Positions 1 through 8,154 are shown, numbered from the stretch's first letter. The stretch is 60,050 bases of DNA from Caballeronia terrestris (GCF_001544515.1 NZ_FCOL02000032.1:1-60050); one strand, 5' to 3'. Notes: generated by a model not told the origin, from the letters alone. Numbers and translations: made by a program.

Positions 1-93
1 ATCGGTTCGATCGTGGCGTGGCTGGCATCGGACGAGTCGGGCTTCTCGACCGGTGCGGACTTCTCGCTGAACGGCGGTCTGCATATGGGCTGA
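1..93 (+). CDS. phbB: Acetoacetyl-CoA reductase, C-terminal end only (partial at left edge)
   Basis: The last 30 codons of a gene that enters from the left edge, read in frame 1 and stopping with TGA at 91-93. The tail contains STGADFSLNGGLHMG, the characteristic C-terminus of PhbB-type short-chain dehydrogenases, which reduce acetoacetyl-CoA to (R)-3-hydroxybutyryl-CoA with NADPH in polyhydroxybutyrate synthesis. Only the terminal segment is visible, so the Rossmann motif and catalytic Tyr/Lys cannot be checked. The identification is supported by phaR directly downstream, the usual order of a phaC-phbA-phbB-phaR cluster. Confidence 0.85.
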   Translation: MGSIVAWLASDESGFSTGADFSLNGGLHMG

Positions 94-98
94 CGGGC

Positions 99-133
99 GG
101 CGGCGCGCGCGGCCTGGAACCGTGCGCGCCGCC
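99..133 (+). terminator. Strong GC hairpin between phbB and phaR (no U tract)
   Basis: A perfect 10-bp inverted repeat, GGCGGCGCGC at 99-108 and GCGCGCCGCC at 124-133, starts 6 bases after the phbB stop. No T run follows, so it is either a weak terminator/attenuator or an RNA-stabilising 3' hairpin of the PHB operon. phaR probably has its own transcription start between here and 229. Confidence 0.45.
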
Positions 134-228
134 ACTTGCCGGACACGAACCGGCGGCAACGCTCTTTTGCGTCCACGCAAGACACGTTTGCTGCCACCGC
201 AGTAAGGTTTTGCGTTTAAAGGCGTTAA

Positions 229-804
229 ATGACCACTACTACTACAAAGAAACCCGCCGAACGACTCATCAAAAAGTATCCAAACCGTCGGCTGTACGAT
301 ACGGAAACGAGCACCTACATCACGCTTTCCGACGTGAAGCAACTTGTGCTCGACCAGGAAGACTTCAAGGTCATGGACGCGAAGTCCAATGACGACCTGA
401 CGCGCAGCATCCTCTTGCAGATCATTCTGGAAGAAGAGAGCGGCGGTTTGCCGATGTTCTCGTCGGTGATGCTTTCGCAGATCATCCGCTTCTACGGCCA
501 CGCCATGCAGGGCATGATGGGCACGTACCTGGAGAAGAACATCCAGGCGTTCATCGACATCCAGCAGAAGCTCACCGACCAGAGCAAGGGGCTCTATGAC
601 GGCAACGCGCTCAATCCGGAAGTGTGGTCGCAGTTCATGAACATGCAGGCGCCGATGATGCAGGGCATGATGACGAGCTACATCGAGCAGTCGAAGAACA
701 TGTTCGTGCAGATGCAGGAACAGATGCAGTCGCAGGCGAAGACGATGTTCAACACGTTCCCGTTTCCGACGCCGACGGTGCCACCGTCGACGGAGAAGAA
801 GTAA
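229..804 (+). CDS. phaR: Polyhydroxyalkanoate synthesis repressor PhaR
   Basis: A 191-residue regulator of PHB metabolism. PhaR binds DNA and PHB granules and represses phasin and its own gene until granules titrate it. The N-terminal PHB/PHA accumulation regulator domain is clear at about residues 13-75 (IKKYPNRRLYDTETSTYITL, then DVKQLVLDQEDF). The middle and C-terminal half is Met/Gln rich (MQGMMTSYIEQSKNMFVQMQ) and matches the granule-associated PHB_acc motifs. Length is normal for the family. The start at 229 is preceded by AAAGGCG. It follows phbB by 135 bases on the same strand, the standard context, and is closed by a good terminator at 979-1003. Confidence 0.96.
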   Translation: MTTTTTKKPAERLIKKYPNRRLYDTETSTYITLSDVKQLVLDQEDFKVMDAKSNDDLTRSILLQIILEEESGGLPMFSSVMLSQIIRFYGHAMQGMMGTYLEKNIQAFIDIQQKLTDQSKGLYDGNALNPEVWSQFMNMQAPMMQGMMTSYIEQSKNMFVQMQEQMQSQAKTMFNTFPFPTPTVPPSTEKK

Positions 805-978
805 ATCCGGCTTCAGGCTGGCGGGCGCGGATTCGCTTGTAAACCGCGTCCGTCTTGCGCCAATCAAAAGAGCTGACGTTGCGGTATTTTTTGCCGGTCA
901 TCGCCAAGCCTGTGAGGCGATGACTGACCGATCGTCGAACGGACCAAACCCCCGGCGAAAATTCGGTCACTGTCCGCC

Positions 979-1003
979 AAACAGCCGCTTGTGCGGCTGT
1001 TTT
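979..1003 (+). terminator. Rho-independent terminator of phaR
   Basis: AAACAGCCGC (979-988), loop TTGT, GCGGCTGTTT (993-1002) with a short T run built into the descending arm. It lies 175 bases after the phaR stop. The arm symmetry also lets it act on the minus strand. Confidence 0.8.
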
Positions 1004-1006
1004 CAT

Positions 1007-1072
1007 GTGTGCGCCGGGCAGGATGCACTCACTGGGAGGGTGCAAGTCCTCTACACACCCGGCAATCCGACG
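1007..1072 (+). mobile_element. Probable 5' fragment of a bacterial group II intron (class C-like)
   Basis: Beginning four bases after the terminator hairpin the sequence reads GTGTGCGCCGGGCAGG, followed by GGGAGGGTGCAAGTCC and CCCGGC. A 5' GUGYG start, a GCC-rich first helix (GCCGGG 1013-1018 with CCCGGC 1058-1063) and a short GGTGnAAGTCC stem-loop are the familiar opening of domain I in bacterial group II introns. Class C introns are known to insert immediately downstream of intrinsic-terminator hairpins, which is exactly this position. No intron-encoded reverse transcriptase, domain V or 3' end is present before the next gene, so this is a remnant at most. The end coordinate is approximate. 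Confidence 0.55.
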
Positions 1073-1137
1073 TTCGAACCAACGGAAAGGGTTTCTGCGC
1101 TGCTGGCAAATTTGCGGCGCCGATTGACGACGCCATG

Positions 1138-1159
1138 AAAAAACCGCCCGAAGGCGGTT
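1138..1159 (-). terminator. Rho-independent terminator of the Ig-repeat gene
   Basis: On the minus strand, AACCGCC, loop TTCG, GGCGGTT followed by TTTTT. It sits 25 bases past the stop of the large minus-strand gene. The UUCG tetraloop and U tract make it a textbook terminator. Confidence 0.85.
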
Positions 1160-1183
1160 CAATCCGTGCTCCCGTCACACGGC

Positions 1184-4100
1184 TCAATGCAGAGCCACGC
1201 CGACGTTCTGCTGCATCAGCAGTTCCGCATGCGCGCCGGCGTACTCATACCCGCCATGCGCGACAGCGCCCAGGTGCAGCCCTAGCACATCACCGATGCC
1301 CGCAAACGACGTGCTCGGCAAATCCACATGCTCCGCCGCCTTTCCATCCCTCACCGGCGCTTTGGCATCGGTGGCGAAGAGCGCCGGCTCGCTCCAGTCC
1401 AGCAAGTCTGCAAGCGACAACCGGGCCGCGTTCTGCCCGATCAGCGCCGCCGCCGCAGGCGACGCAACCTCGAACGTATAGTGATTCGACGCAGGACTTT
1501 CGCTGAAACCGTTGCCCGCAGCAAACGCGCTAAAGTCGTGCGCGCCGTTATCGAGCGGGGCCGCTTTGAAGATCCACACGCCGTAGTTGTTCACCGTCGT
1601 CGACCCGATCGGCACGCCGTGGTCTGTCACCGTGATGACGTCGCCCGCGTGACCGTAGCCGTTGACCATCGGCGACCGGTCGTCGGTTGCGGCGCCCGCT
1701 GGAACGTAGCCCTGGATTGCGCCGACGCCGTCCAGCACGCCGACGATCAACGGCCGCTCGGCCGCCGGCAGCGGGTCCGGCGCGATGTTGACCGCATACG
1801 TCGACGATGCCGCGCTCGCCACGCCAGCCGAAGAGGTCGCCTGCGCGAAGAATTCATGCGCGCCGTCCGCGAGCGGTTTGGCCGGCGTCACGCTCCACTG
1901 TCCGTCGCTGCCCACGACGGCCGATCCGATCGTTCCGCCGTGGCTGTCGCGCACCGTGACGACGTCGCCCGCCCGGCCCGCGCCGTGAAGTGTTGGCGTG
2001 GCGTCGTCGGTCGTGCCGCCTTCCGGGACGCTCCCCTGGACCGCGCCGACGTCGTCCAAGACGTGGTCGATAGTTGGAGCCGGCGGAGCCTTCGAATCGA
2101 TCACAATCACATAGTGTTCCGACGCCGGGCTCGCGACTTGCCCGGTGCCCGACGCAACCACGTCGAACACGTGCCTGCCGTCTGCAAGCGCTCCCGTGGG
2201 CGCGAACGTCCAGATGCCGTTTGCGCTTACGAGCGTCGAGCCGATCGGCGCGCCGTTGTCCGATACGGTGACGATGTCGCCCGCGTGGCCGCTGCCGATC
2301 AGCATCGGCCGCGTCTCGTCCGTCACGCCGCCGGTTGCGACGTTGCCCGCGATCGAACCGGCGTTGTCGATCACGTGCGTAATGGCGGGCGTGGCGGCGG
2401 TGAGCGGCGGGACGATCCTGATCGCGTATGGTCCCGACATCGCGCTGTAGTCCCACGTCGCGTTGTCGACTGCGACCGCGGTGAATTCATGCAGGCCGGA
2501 GCCAAGCGGTTTCTTTGGCGTGAAGGACCAAAAGCCGTACTGGTCGGCTTTCGTCCAGCCGAGAAAATTCTCGCCGTCGTAGATGTTGATCGAATCGCGG
2601 GCATGGCCGATGCCTTCGATGGTCGGTGTGGTGTCGTCGGTCGTCCTGCCAGCGCCGACATTGCCCTGCACCGGCCCGAAGTCGTCATGCACGCCGGTAA
2701 TGACCGGCGTCTGGGCGTTCGACACCGGTTCGGGCGCCAGGATGGAGATCAGGTAAACGTCCGACGGCGCGCTCGGGCCCTGTCCGTTGCCCGAAGCAAT
2801 GGCCGTGAACTCATGCTTGCCCTGATCGAGCGATACCGACGGCGTGATGGACCATTTGCCTTTTGCGTCCCGGACAACCGCCGAGCCGATGACCTTGTCG
2901 CTTTCGTAGACGGTGATGACGTCGCCATACTGCCCCGTGCCCGTGATCGAAGGGAGCGGATCGTGGGTGTTGCCGTTCGGCGCGATGTTGGTGTGGTCCG
3001 TTCCGTCGACGACCCACGTGATGACCGGCGGTGTGCGCACAGGAGTCGGCGCGATGGTGATCGCGTAATGGTTCGAAGTGGCGCTCGCCGACAGCATGTC
3101 GCCCGACGCGGTTGCCGAGAAATCGTGTGCACCCTCGCCGAGCGGGGCGGTCACCTTGAAGCGCCAGTGTCCGCCCGCGTCGACCGTGACCGAGCCGAGG
3201 ACCTTCGCGTTGTCGCGGATGGTTACGATGTCGCCCGCGTGGCCGATGCCGTTCAAAACAGGCGCGGCGTCATCCGTTCTGCCGCCCGGCGAGACGACGC
3301 CCGTCACTTCGCCGGCGTTGTCGTAGACATTTGCGATTTGCGGCGCCTGAGCGGCCGGCCACTCCCTGATGAGCACGAAGTCCGCGGACGCCGCGCCGGA
3401 GGTCAAGCTCTGAGCAGCCCACCTGTTCTCGCCCGAGGCGAGGCTCTTGGTGGTATAGCTCCACGTTCCATCGGCATCGACGACTACGGACGCCACGGCG
3501 CCCGCGCCCGGGCGGCCCGGGTCCGGGCGATGGCCGGCGTTGTCGTAGAGGGCGAGCACGTCGCCGGGCGTGCCGGTGCCCTGGATCTTGAAGTACCAGT
3601 TGCTCGTATGGCCCATGTTCGATTGCACCGCGCCGGTGGTGGTGTCGAGGGCGCTCGTGATCACGGGATGCGCGAGCGGATCGACGACGGTGAGCGCGAA
3701 ATGCCTGGACTCCTGCGGCGGCTGGCTGGCGACGGCGGGCGCCACGGCCGTGAAGTCGTGCGCGCCGCCCGCGAGCGACACGGCAGGCGTGGTCCAGGTG
3801 CCGCTCTGGTTGACCAGGGTCGAGCCGATGGTCGCACCGTGGTCGCGGATCATCAGGAGGTCGCCGGGCCGGCCGTGGCCGCTCAGCGTCGGCTTGATGT
3901 CGTCGGTCAGGCCGTTGGCAGCGATGGCGCCCGTCACCACGCCGAAACCGTCTTCGACGTTGTCGATCGAGGGCGGCGCGGACATCACGATGGAAAACTC
4001 GATGCCGTTGGACATCGCGCTGGCGCTCTGGCCGCCGCCCGTGGCCGTGGCCCTGAACACGTGGGCTCCCGGTTCGAGTTGCGTTGCGGGCTTGACCGAC

Positions 4101-4615
4101 CACATGCTGTCGGGCCCGACGACGGCCGATCCGATCAGGATCTTGTCCTCGTACACGTGGATCGTGTCGCCGACCCGGCCGTAGCCGTGGATCGCGGGCT
4201 GGAGGTCGTCAGTAAAGGCGCCTGCGATAATTTCACCTTTCACCGGTCCGAAGTTGTCCGTCGCGCCATAAAGGATTGGCGGATGCGCAGCAGTGGCCGA
4301 GGTGAGGTTCAACGGAACGACGCTGCTGAACGGTGTCGACGCAAGGCCGTGGTTGCCGTCCGAATCGGAACAGGTGGCGACGAGCCTGTGAGTGCCCGCC
4401 TTGAGCGCCGCGGCGACCTTGATCGACCAAAAGCCGGTTGAATCGACCGAGACGGCACCGATGCGGCGCGCCCCGTCATACAGTTCCAGAAGTTGCCCCG
4501 GCACGCCGGTACCGGTGACGTAGGGATTGGCACTATTGGAATTCGAGCCGGAGAGAAGGGCGCCCCCGACGGACGTAATGCTCGTGATTGCCGAGCTGGC
4601 ATTCATGCTGGACAT
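1184..4615 (-). CDS. Large multi-domain bacterial Ig-like repeat protein (putative adhesin/surface protein)
   Basis: 1143 residues built of ten consecutive Ig-like units of about 100 residues. Nearly every unit carries the pattern TDDxxPxLxGxGxxGDxVTVxD, then IGSxxVxxxGxW and LxxGxHxFxAxA; the fourth unit (around SNWYFKIQGTGTPGDV) has lost the TDD opening. Such strings are typical of large bacterial Ig-like adhesins and biofilm proteins. There is no Sec signal peptide (start MSSMNASSAITSITSVGG) and no LPXTG or beta-barrel. The last 90 residues are a non-repeat tail containing SLADLLDWSEP and a Gly/Ala-rich end, which would fit a C-terminal type I secretion signal (inference). No ABC/MFP/TolC genes are nearby. 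The start at 4615 has AGGAAGA upstream. Confidence 0.75.
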   Translation of the reverse strand: MSSMNASSAITSITSVGGALLSGSNSNSANPYVTGTGVPGQLLELYDGARRIGAVSVDSTGFWSIKVAAALKAGTHRLVATCSDSDGNHGLASTPFSSVVPLNLTSATAAHPPILYGATDNFGPVKGEIIAGAFTDDLQPAIHGYGRVGDTIHVYEDKILIGSAVVGPDSMWSVKPATQLEPGAHVFRATATGGGQSASAMSNGIEFSIVMSAPPSIDNVEDGFGVVTGAIAANGLTDDIKPTLSGHGRPGDLLMIRDHGATIGSTLVNQSGTWTTPAVSLAGGAHDFTAVAPAVASQPPQESRHFALTVVDPLAHPVITSALDTTTGAVQSNMGHTSNWYFKIQGTGTPGDVLALYDNAGHRPDPGRPGAGAVASVVVDADGTWSYTTKSLASGENRWAAQSLTSGAASADFVLIREWPAAQAPQIANVYDNAGEVTGVVSPGGRTDDAAPVLNGIGHAGDIVTIRDNAKVLGSVTVDAGGHWRFKVTAPLGEGAHDFSATASGDMLSASATSNHYAITIAPTPVRTPPVITWVVDGTDHTNIAPNGNTHDPLPSITGTGQYGDVITVYESDKVIGSAVVRDAKGKWSITPSVSLDQGKHEFTAIASGNGQGPSAPSDVYLISILAPEPVSNAQTPVITGVHDDFGPVQGNVGAGRTTDDTTPTIEGIGHARDSINIYDGENFLGWTKADQYGFWSFTPKKPLGSGLHEFTAVAVDNATWDYSAMSGPYAIRIVPPLTAATPAITHVIDNAGSIAGNVATGGVTDETRPMLIGSGHAGDIVTVSDNGAPIGSTLVSANGIWTFAPTGALADGRHVFDVVASGTGQVASPASEHYVIVIDSKAPPAPTIDHVLDDVGAVQGSVPEGGTTDDATPTLHGAGRAGDVVTVRDSHGGTIGSAVVGSDGQWSVTPAKPLADGAHEFFAQATSSAGVASAASSTYAVNIAPDPLPAAERPLIVGVLDGVGAIQGYVPAGAATDDRSPMVNGYGHAGDVITVTDHGVPIGSTTVNNYGVWIFKAAPLDNGAHDFSAFAAGNGFSESPASNHYTFEVASPAAAALIGQNAARLSLADLLDWSEPALFATDAKAPVRDGKAAEHVDLPSTSFAGIGDVLGLHLGAVAHGGYEYAGAHAELLMQQNVGVALH

Positions 4616-4840
4616 TTTTTGTTCTTCCTGTTTGATGAACAGATTGATTGCTTACACCACGGTATGTCTCACCCCGGTGCCTCTCAAGCGTCGTGACGGC
4701 ATGAACGGTTCGTTAGCCTGGCCACGCTAAGATTCTCGGACGAGGCACGGGGCAAGCGACACGCGATAATTCCTATTTATCGGGGATTGGAGACGATTCC
4801 GATTGGCATAAGCCGCGCGACCTTGTATCCACGCACGCCG

Positions 4841-5065
4841 CTATTCCAGCCTGCGCGCGTACTCGCCGCCGAAGCGGGCGATATACGTGCTCAATCCGCG
4901 CCCGGCAAGCGCGAGCCGTTTCATTTCATCGACGTGAATGGGTCCCGGCGAGTCGTAGTCATAGAGATAGGTGGCGCCGCCATTGAAGCGAATGACAATT
5001 GCATTGCGCTGGATTTCATACGCCTGAATGCCGGAATTTCCCGCGAGATTTTGATAGTCGCGCAT
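4841..5065 (-). CDS. Small KTSC-like domain protein
   Basis: About 74 residues from the ATG at 5065, chosen because GGAAG lies some 8 bases upstream; an in-frame ATG at 5122 would give 93 residues. The sequence NAIVIRFNGGATYLYDYDSPG followed by ALAGRGLSTYIARF resembles the short KTSC fold: a two-strand sheet with an aromatic YxYxxV-like motif and a terminal basic/aromatic segment. Function is unknown. It is divergent from the small gene at 5202 and convergent-independent of its neighbours. Confidence 0.6.
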   Translation of the reverse strand: MRDYQNLAGNSGIQAYEIQRNAIVIRFNGGATYLYDYDSPGPIHVDEMKRLALAGRGLSTYIARFGGEYARRLE

Positions 5066-5201
5066 GTGCATTGCTTCCGTAATAGCGAACGCGCGTGCGG
5101 CAATAAAAAGCGAGCCGCACACGCATCCCGTATACTTCCGGCTTCAAAATTTTTTTGCGTGCCCTGCTAAAGTTTCGCGGGGCCGTGCCGAAATAGCATT
5201 T

Positions 5202-5447
5202 ATGGAAAAAGACAACGATCCCCTCTTCGAGTCCGACGATCCGCATTTTCAGCGCGCCCGGGCATTGAGTTTGAGCGTCGGCGCTATTCGAAGGGCGCAA
5301 GGCAAGGCGAGCCCCAACGATTTTCCGGTCGGCTCGATAGAATGGCACGTCGCGGTGGAAGATTTTGCGAACGACGTGCTGACCGCGCTCATGGGCGACA
5401 CGGATTTCGCCGACCTTCAATTCGGCCACGCGAATACCGGCAAGTAA
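5202..5447 (+). CDS. Small hypothetical protein (81 aa)
   Basis: A short acidic protein beginning MEKDNDPLFESDDPHFQRAR and ending near the PRC-barrel gene. I recognise no family. The ATG at 5202 gives a start with normal composition, whereas the longer upstream extension in this frame is Cys/Arg rich and crosses the divergent gene's start, so it is probably not translated. The Shine-Dalgarno match is weak. It is soluble, with no signal or membrane segment. Confidence 0.5.
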   Translation: MEKDNDPLFESDDPHFQRARALSLSVGAIRRAQGKASPNDFPVGSIEWHVAVEDFANDVLTALMGDTDFADLQFGHANTGK

Positions 5448-5469
5448 TCCGCCGCCGGGTTTTCACGCT

Positions 5470-5964
5470 TCACAGCTTCACGCCGCCGGCTTCCGGCGCG
5501 TCGATGCCTTCCGGCGGTACCGCGCCGGTTTTGCTTACGTCATCGGTCCAGTACGGCTCGCGTCCGTAGTGCTGATGCACGGAGCTCGCCCACTGCTTGT
5601 CGACCATCGACGGCCACGCGTTCTTGTCGAATCCCGGCGAATTGCGCACCTGATCGGAAGTCGCCGCCAGCCGGAAACACTTGTGGTCGGTATCGAGCGT
5701 AAGGGCGCTCCACGGGATCGCAAGCAGCTTGTCGCCGATGCCGAGAAAGCCGCCGCTCGACAGCACCGCATACGCGACGCGCCCGCGCCGCACATCCAGC
5801 ATGATTTCCTTGATCGATCCGACGTCGTCGCCGTCGCTGCTGAGCACGGTGTTGCCGTCGATCGTGCTCGCCGCCATGACGTCGGGGCCGGGGCCATCGG
5901 CTGTTGCTGCGCCCTTGCCGACGATGTTCGCTTCGCCCGAAGCGGGGGATGCCGGGATGTTCAT
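5470..5964 (-). CDS. PRC-barrel domain protein
   Basis: 164 residues. A PRC-barrel spans about residues 30-110: VLSSDGDDVGSIKEIMLDVR, then GRVAYAVLSSGGFLGIGDKLLAIPW, the usual pattern of photosynthetic-reaction-centre H-like barrels also found in RimM and many soil-bacterial stress proteins. The C-terminal tail (DKQWASSVHQHYGREPYW) is typical of the Burkholderia stand-alone versions. The role is not known; it is probably a soluble protein-interaction module. GAGGAG lies just upstream of the start at 5964. It is convergent with the 81-residue gene, 22 bases apart. Confidence 0.8.
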   Translation of the reverse strand: MNIPASPASGEANIVGKGAATADGPGPDVMAASTIDGNTVLSSDGDDVGSIKEIMLDVRRGRVAYAVLSSGGFLGIGDKLLAIPWSALTLDTDHKCFRLAATSDQVRNSPGFDKNAWPSMVDKQWASSVHQHYGREPYWTDDVSKTGAVPPEGIDAPEAGGVKL

Positions 5965-6445
5965 GATGTGCTCCTCGATGAGATGACGGACGCGCTGTCC
6001 GCATGATCCCGATCGAGCAACGGCCGTTCCACGACGGCTCGCGACAATAAGCGTATTGATTCGAACGGCCGTCTCGCATTCGGAAATGAACCGATTTCTT
6101 ATTCACGATAATCAAGAAAGTCGACCGGGATAATTTCGACAATGGAAATGCCGGATTCACATCGATAAATCCGATGATGAGATTCATCGACAAACAAATT
6201 CTTGACGAATTGCTTTAGCGCGACAACAATAAATCCATTGAATTTATGCTTGTATTCTGCCCGCGCGCCTGTGTACGTCGTTCGCGACGATTCTTTCCAA
6301 GCGCTGACGGTATTCCTGAGTATTCACAAATCATTTAACCGGATGCGATTGGAAAATCGAGCCGGTCCGCCCAATGATTTCCGGCCGCGCAAACACACGT
6401 CACGTAAAACCCCGCGCGATAAAACCCCCGCCAAAAGGAACGACG
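5965..6445. promoter_or_regulatory. AT-rich intergenic region upstream of ccmA-like gene
   Basis: 481 bases without a convincing gene, clearly richer in A+T than its surroundings from about 6040 to 6380. It must carry the promoters of the PRC-barrel gene (left end, minus) and of the ccmA-like gene (right end, plus). One possible sigma70-like pair is TTGACG at 6202-6207 and AACAAT at 6225-6230 with 17-base spacing; the -10 match is poor. An open frame that starts at 6202 is Arg-rich and overlaps ccmA, so it was not called. Confidence 0.35.
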
Positions 6446-7117
6446 ATGCAAGAACCCGAGTGCGACGCGGCATCGATGCTCGCCGTATCCGACCTGGCGT
6501 TCTCGCGCGGCGGCGAAACGGTTTTCAGCGACGTCAGTTTCCACGCCGATTCGGGCCAGGTCCTCCAGATACAAGGCCCGAACGGCAGCGGCAAGACCAC
6601 GCTCCTGCGCGTGCTCGCGGGCCTGCTGCGTCCCGCGGCCGGGACGATTCGCTGGCACGGCGGCGATACGCGAAAACGCGCGTGGGAATGGCGCCACTCG
6701 CTCGCGTATGTCGGCCATGCGAACGCTTTGAGCCGTGATCTCACCGTCGTCGATAACCTGCGCTTCGCGGCGCGCCTGGGCGCTGCCGTCGCGTGCGATA
6801 CGGCCGATGCGCATACCGCCTACCGCGTGCTCGGACGTCTCGGGCTCGCCGCCTGCGCCAACCGGCTCGCGGGCGCGCTGTCGCAAGGGCAGCAGCGGCG
6901 CATCGCGATCGCGCGTTTGCTGCTCGAACCCAAGCCGTTGTGGCTGCTCGACGAGCCCGCCGCCGCGCTCGATCCCGAATCGGCGCGGCTCATCGCGGCG
7001 TGCATCGAGGAGCATGTGGAGCACGGTGGCATCGCGGTGATGACGGCGCACCGTCCCGTCGATACCGCCGCGACGCGCTATTTTTGCTTCGAGCGGACCG
7101 GGTCATGCCTCATCTGA
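6446..7117 (+). CDS. ccmA: CcmA-type ABC transporter ATP-binding protein (solitary)
   Basis: 223 residues from the ATG at 6446, which has AAAGGA upstream; 24 further in-frame codons upstream look untranslated. Walker A is GPNGSGKTT, the signature is LSQGQQRR, Walker B LWLLDEP and the H-loop motif MTAHRP. The signature LSxGQxRR with an ALAR-like continuation and the overall short length match CcmA, the ATPase of the CcmABCD complex that releases holo-CcmE during cytochrome c maturation. No ccmB, ccmC or ccmE is adjacent, so either the partner permease is elsewhere or this ATPase serves another exporter. Confidence 0.75.
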   Translation: MQEPECDAASMLAVSDLAFSRGGETVFSDVSFHADSGQVLQIQGPNGSGKTTLLRVLAGLLRPAAGTIRWHGGDTRKRAWEWRHSLAYVGHANALSRDLTVVDNLRFAARLGAAVACDTADAHTAYRVLGRLGLAACANRLAGALSQGQQRRIAIARLLLEPKPLWLLDEPAAALDPESARLIAACIEEHVEHGGIAVMTAHRPVDTAATRYFCFERTGSCLI

Positions 7118-7461
7118 GCGCGTGTGCGTGTCGCCGCCGCATCGGATCGCGGCGGGCCGCTTGCCGCGCCAGATTCCGCCGACGCCCGGCCCGGCCTGAC
7201 CTCGTACTTGCCGCAATCGCGCGTCGCGGTGGTTCGCGCACAAATCGCAATGCTTGCGATGCCGCTTTTCGCCGCGTCGCGGACGCCGGACTCGACGGGC
7301 GACGGGGTTGCGCCGACCGTCGGCGTTTCCTCATGCCCGCCGTACGCCACGACCGCAGCACTGCAAGCGCCCACGAACGCAGGCGTGACCCACGCCGGGC
7401 GCTTACCGGACGCCGCCGGGTTTTTTGCTAAGCTCGCCGTTAGTCCATCCGGCGCGTCTTT
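7118..7461. other. Intergenic, ccmA to RNase HI-like gene
   Basis: 344 bases. It has coding-like G+C but no frame with recognisable protein features; frames on both strands are Arg/Ala-rich shadows. The last 60 bases presumably hold the promoter and leader of the RNase HI-like gene. I see no repeat or RNA gene. Confidence 0.4.
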
Positions 7462-8154
7462 ATGTTCGATTTCGATTTCGAGGAATTGCTGTCCATCGCG
7501 TACAAGAAGGAGCGGACGTTGAGCCGCCGTCTGTCGAAGGGCGCATCGATTTCCGCGCACGACGCGCTCGTGAAAACGCTCGAAAAGGCCGCCGGCGCGC
7601 AGTCGCTCGGCGAGTTGGTCCACGCGCGGCGGCTGGCGAGGGCGAAGGCGCACGAAGCGTCGAAGGCGTGCGGGAAGCGGCCCGCGCGGGCGCTCAGGCC
7701 GAAGCACAACCATGACCATCCGCCCGGCGCGTGGCTCGCCTGGTTCGACGGCTCTGCGCTCCCGAATCCGGGGCGAATTGGCATCGGCGCGTTGCTGAAG
7801 AGTCCGCACGGCGACGTGCTCGAAATCAGCGCGGCGGCGGGGCAGGGCGACAGCAGCAAGGCCGAATATCTCGCGCTGATTTCCGTGCTCGAAGCGGCGC
7901 TGCTTCGCAAAGTGGAGACGCTCGTAATCTACGGCGACAGCCGGGTCGTCATCGACGACGTGCAGAAGAGCCCCGGCGCGCTCGCGCTCGCGTCGCACGC
8001 GGCGCAAGCGCGGCGACTGATCGACGCCATCGGTGACGTTCGTTTGCACTGGATTCCGCGTGCAAAGAACGTGAGCGCGGATGCGCTGTCGCGTCAGAGA
8101 AGCTCGCGCACATCCATCACGGGCGCCGAACCGAACGTCTCGCTCAGCGCGTAA
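7462..8154 (+). CDS. Ribonuclease HI-family protein with N-terminal extension
   Basis: 230 residues. The C-terminal RNase H fold has all four catalytic carboxylates: D96 in WFDGSALPNPG, E135 in SSKAEYLAL, D159 in IYGDSRVVI and D207 in NVSADALS. It should therefore be able to cut RNA in RNA-DNA hybrids. The first 85 residues (beginning MFDFDFEELLSIAYKKERTL) are a basic helical extension not found in E. coli RnhA, as in many Burkholderia reverse-transcriptase-like proteins. Its last 61 bases overlap the 3' end of the convergent SDR gene. Confidence 0.8.
   Translation: MFDFDFEELLSIAYKKERTLSRRLSKGASISAHDALVKTLEKAAGAQSLGELVHARRLARAKAHEASKACGKRPARALRPKHNHDHPPGAWLAWFDGSALPNPGRIGIGALLKSPHGDVLEISAAAGQGDSSKAEYLALISVLEAALLRKVETLVIYGDSRVVIDDVQKSPGALALASHAAQARRLIDAIGDVRLHWIPRAKNVSADALSRQRSSRTSITGAEPNVSLSA

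Larger units (their letters stand above)
805..1183. other. Intergenic region behind phaR and behind the Ig-repeat gene
   Basis: 379 bases without a convincing gene. It holds an imperfect dyad (GTCATCGCC at 897-905, GGCGATGAC at 916-924), the phaR terminator, a group-II-intron-like fragment and the terminator of the convergent large gene, each listed separately. The open frames that cross it have no family features. Confidence 0.6.

Noticed and set aside
1011..1063. A tRNA-like fold (GCCGGG ... CCCGGC with a TGCAAGTCC stem)
   Set aside because: Too short and without a proper D arm, anticodon arm or TTC loop; the match to a group II intron 5' end is better.
1328..4441. A 1037-codon open frame on the plus strand, antisense to the Ig-repeat gene
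   Set aside because: Its product is extremely Arg/Val rich with no domain, and openness follows from the GC-rich codon pattern of the real minus-strand repeat gene.
6202..6738. 178-residue plus-strand frame before and across ccmA
   Set aside because: Arg-rich product, overlaps the well-supported ATPase in another frame, no family features.
7124..7522. 132-residue frame after ccmA
   Set aside because: It overlaps the start of the RNase HI-like gene in another frame and shows no transmembrane, signal or domain pattern.
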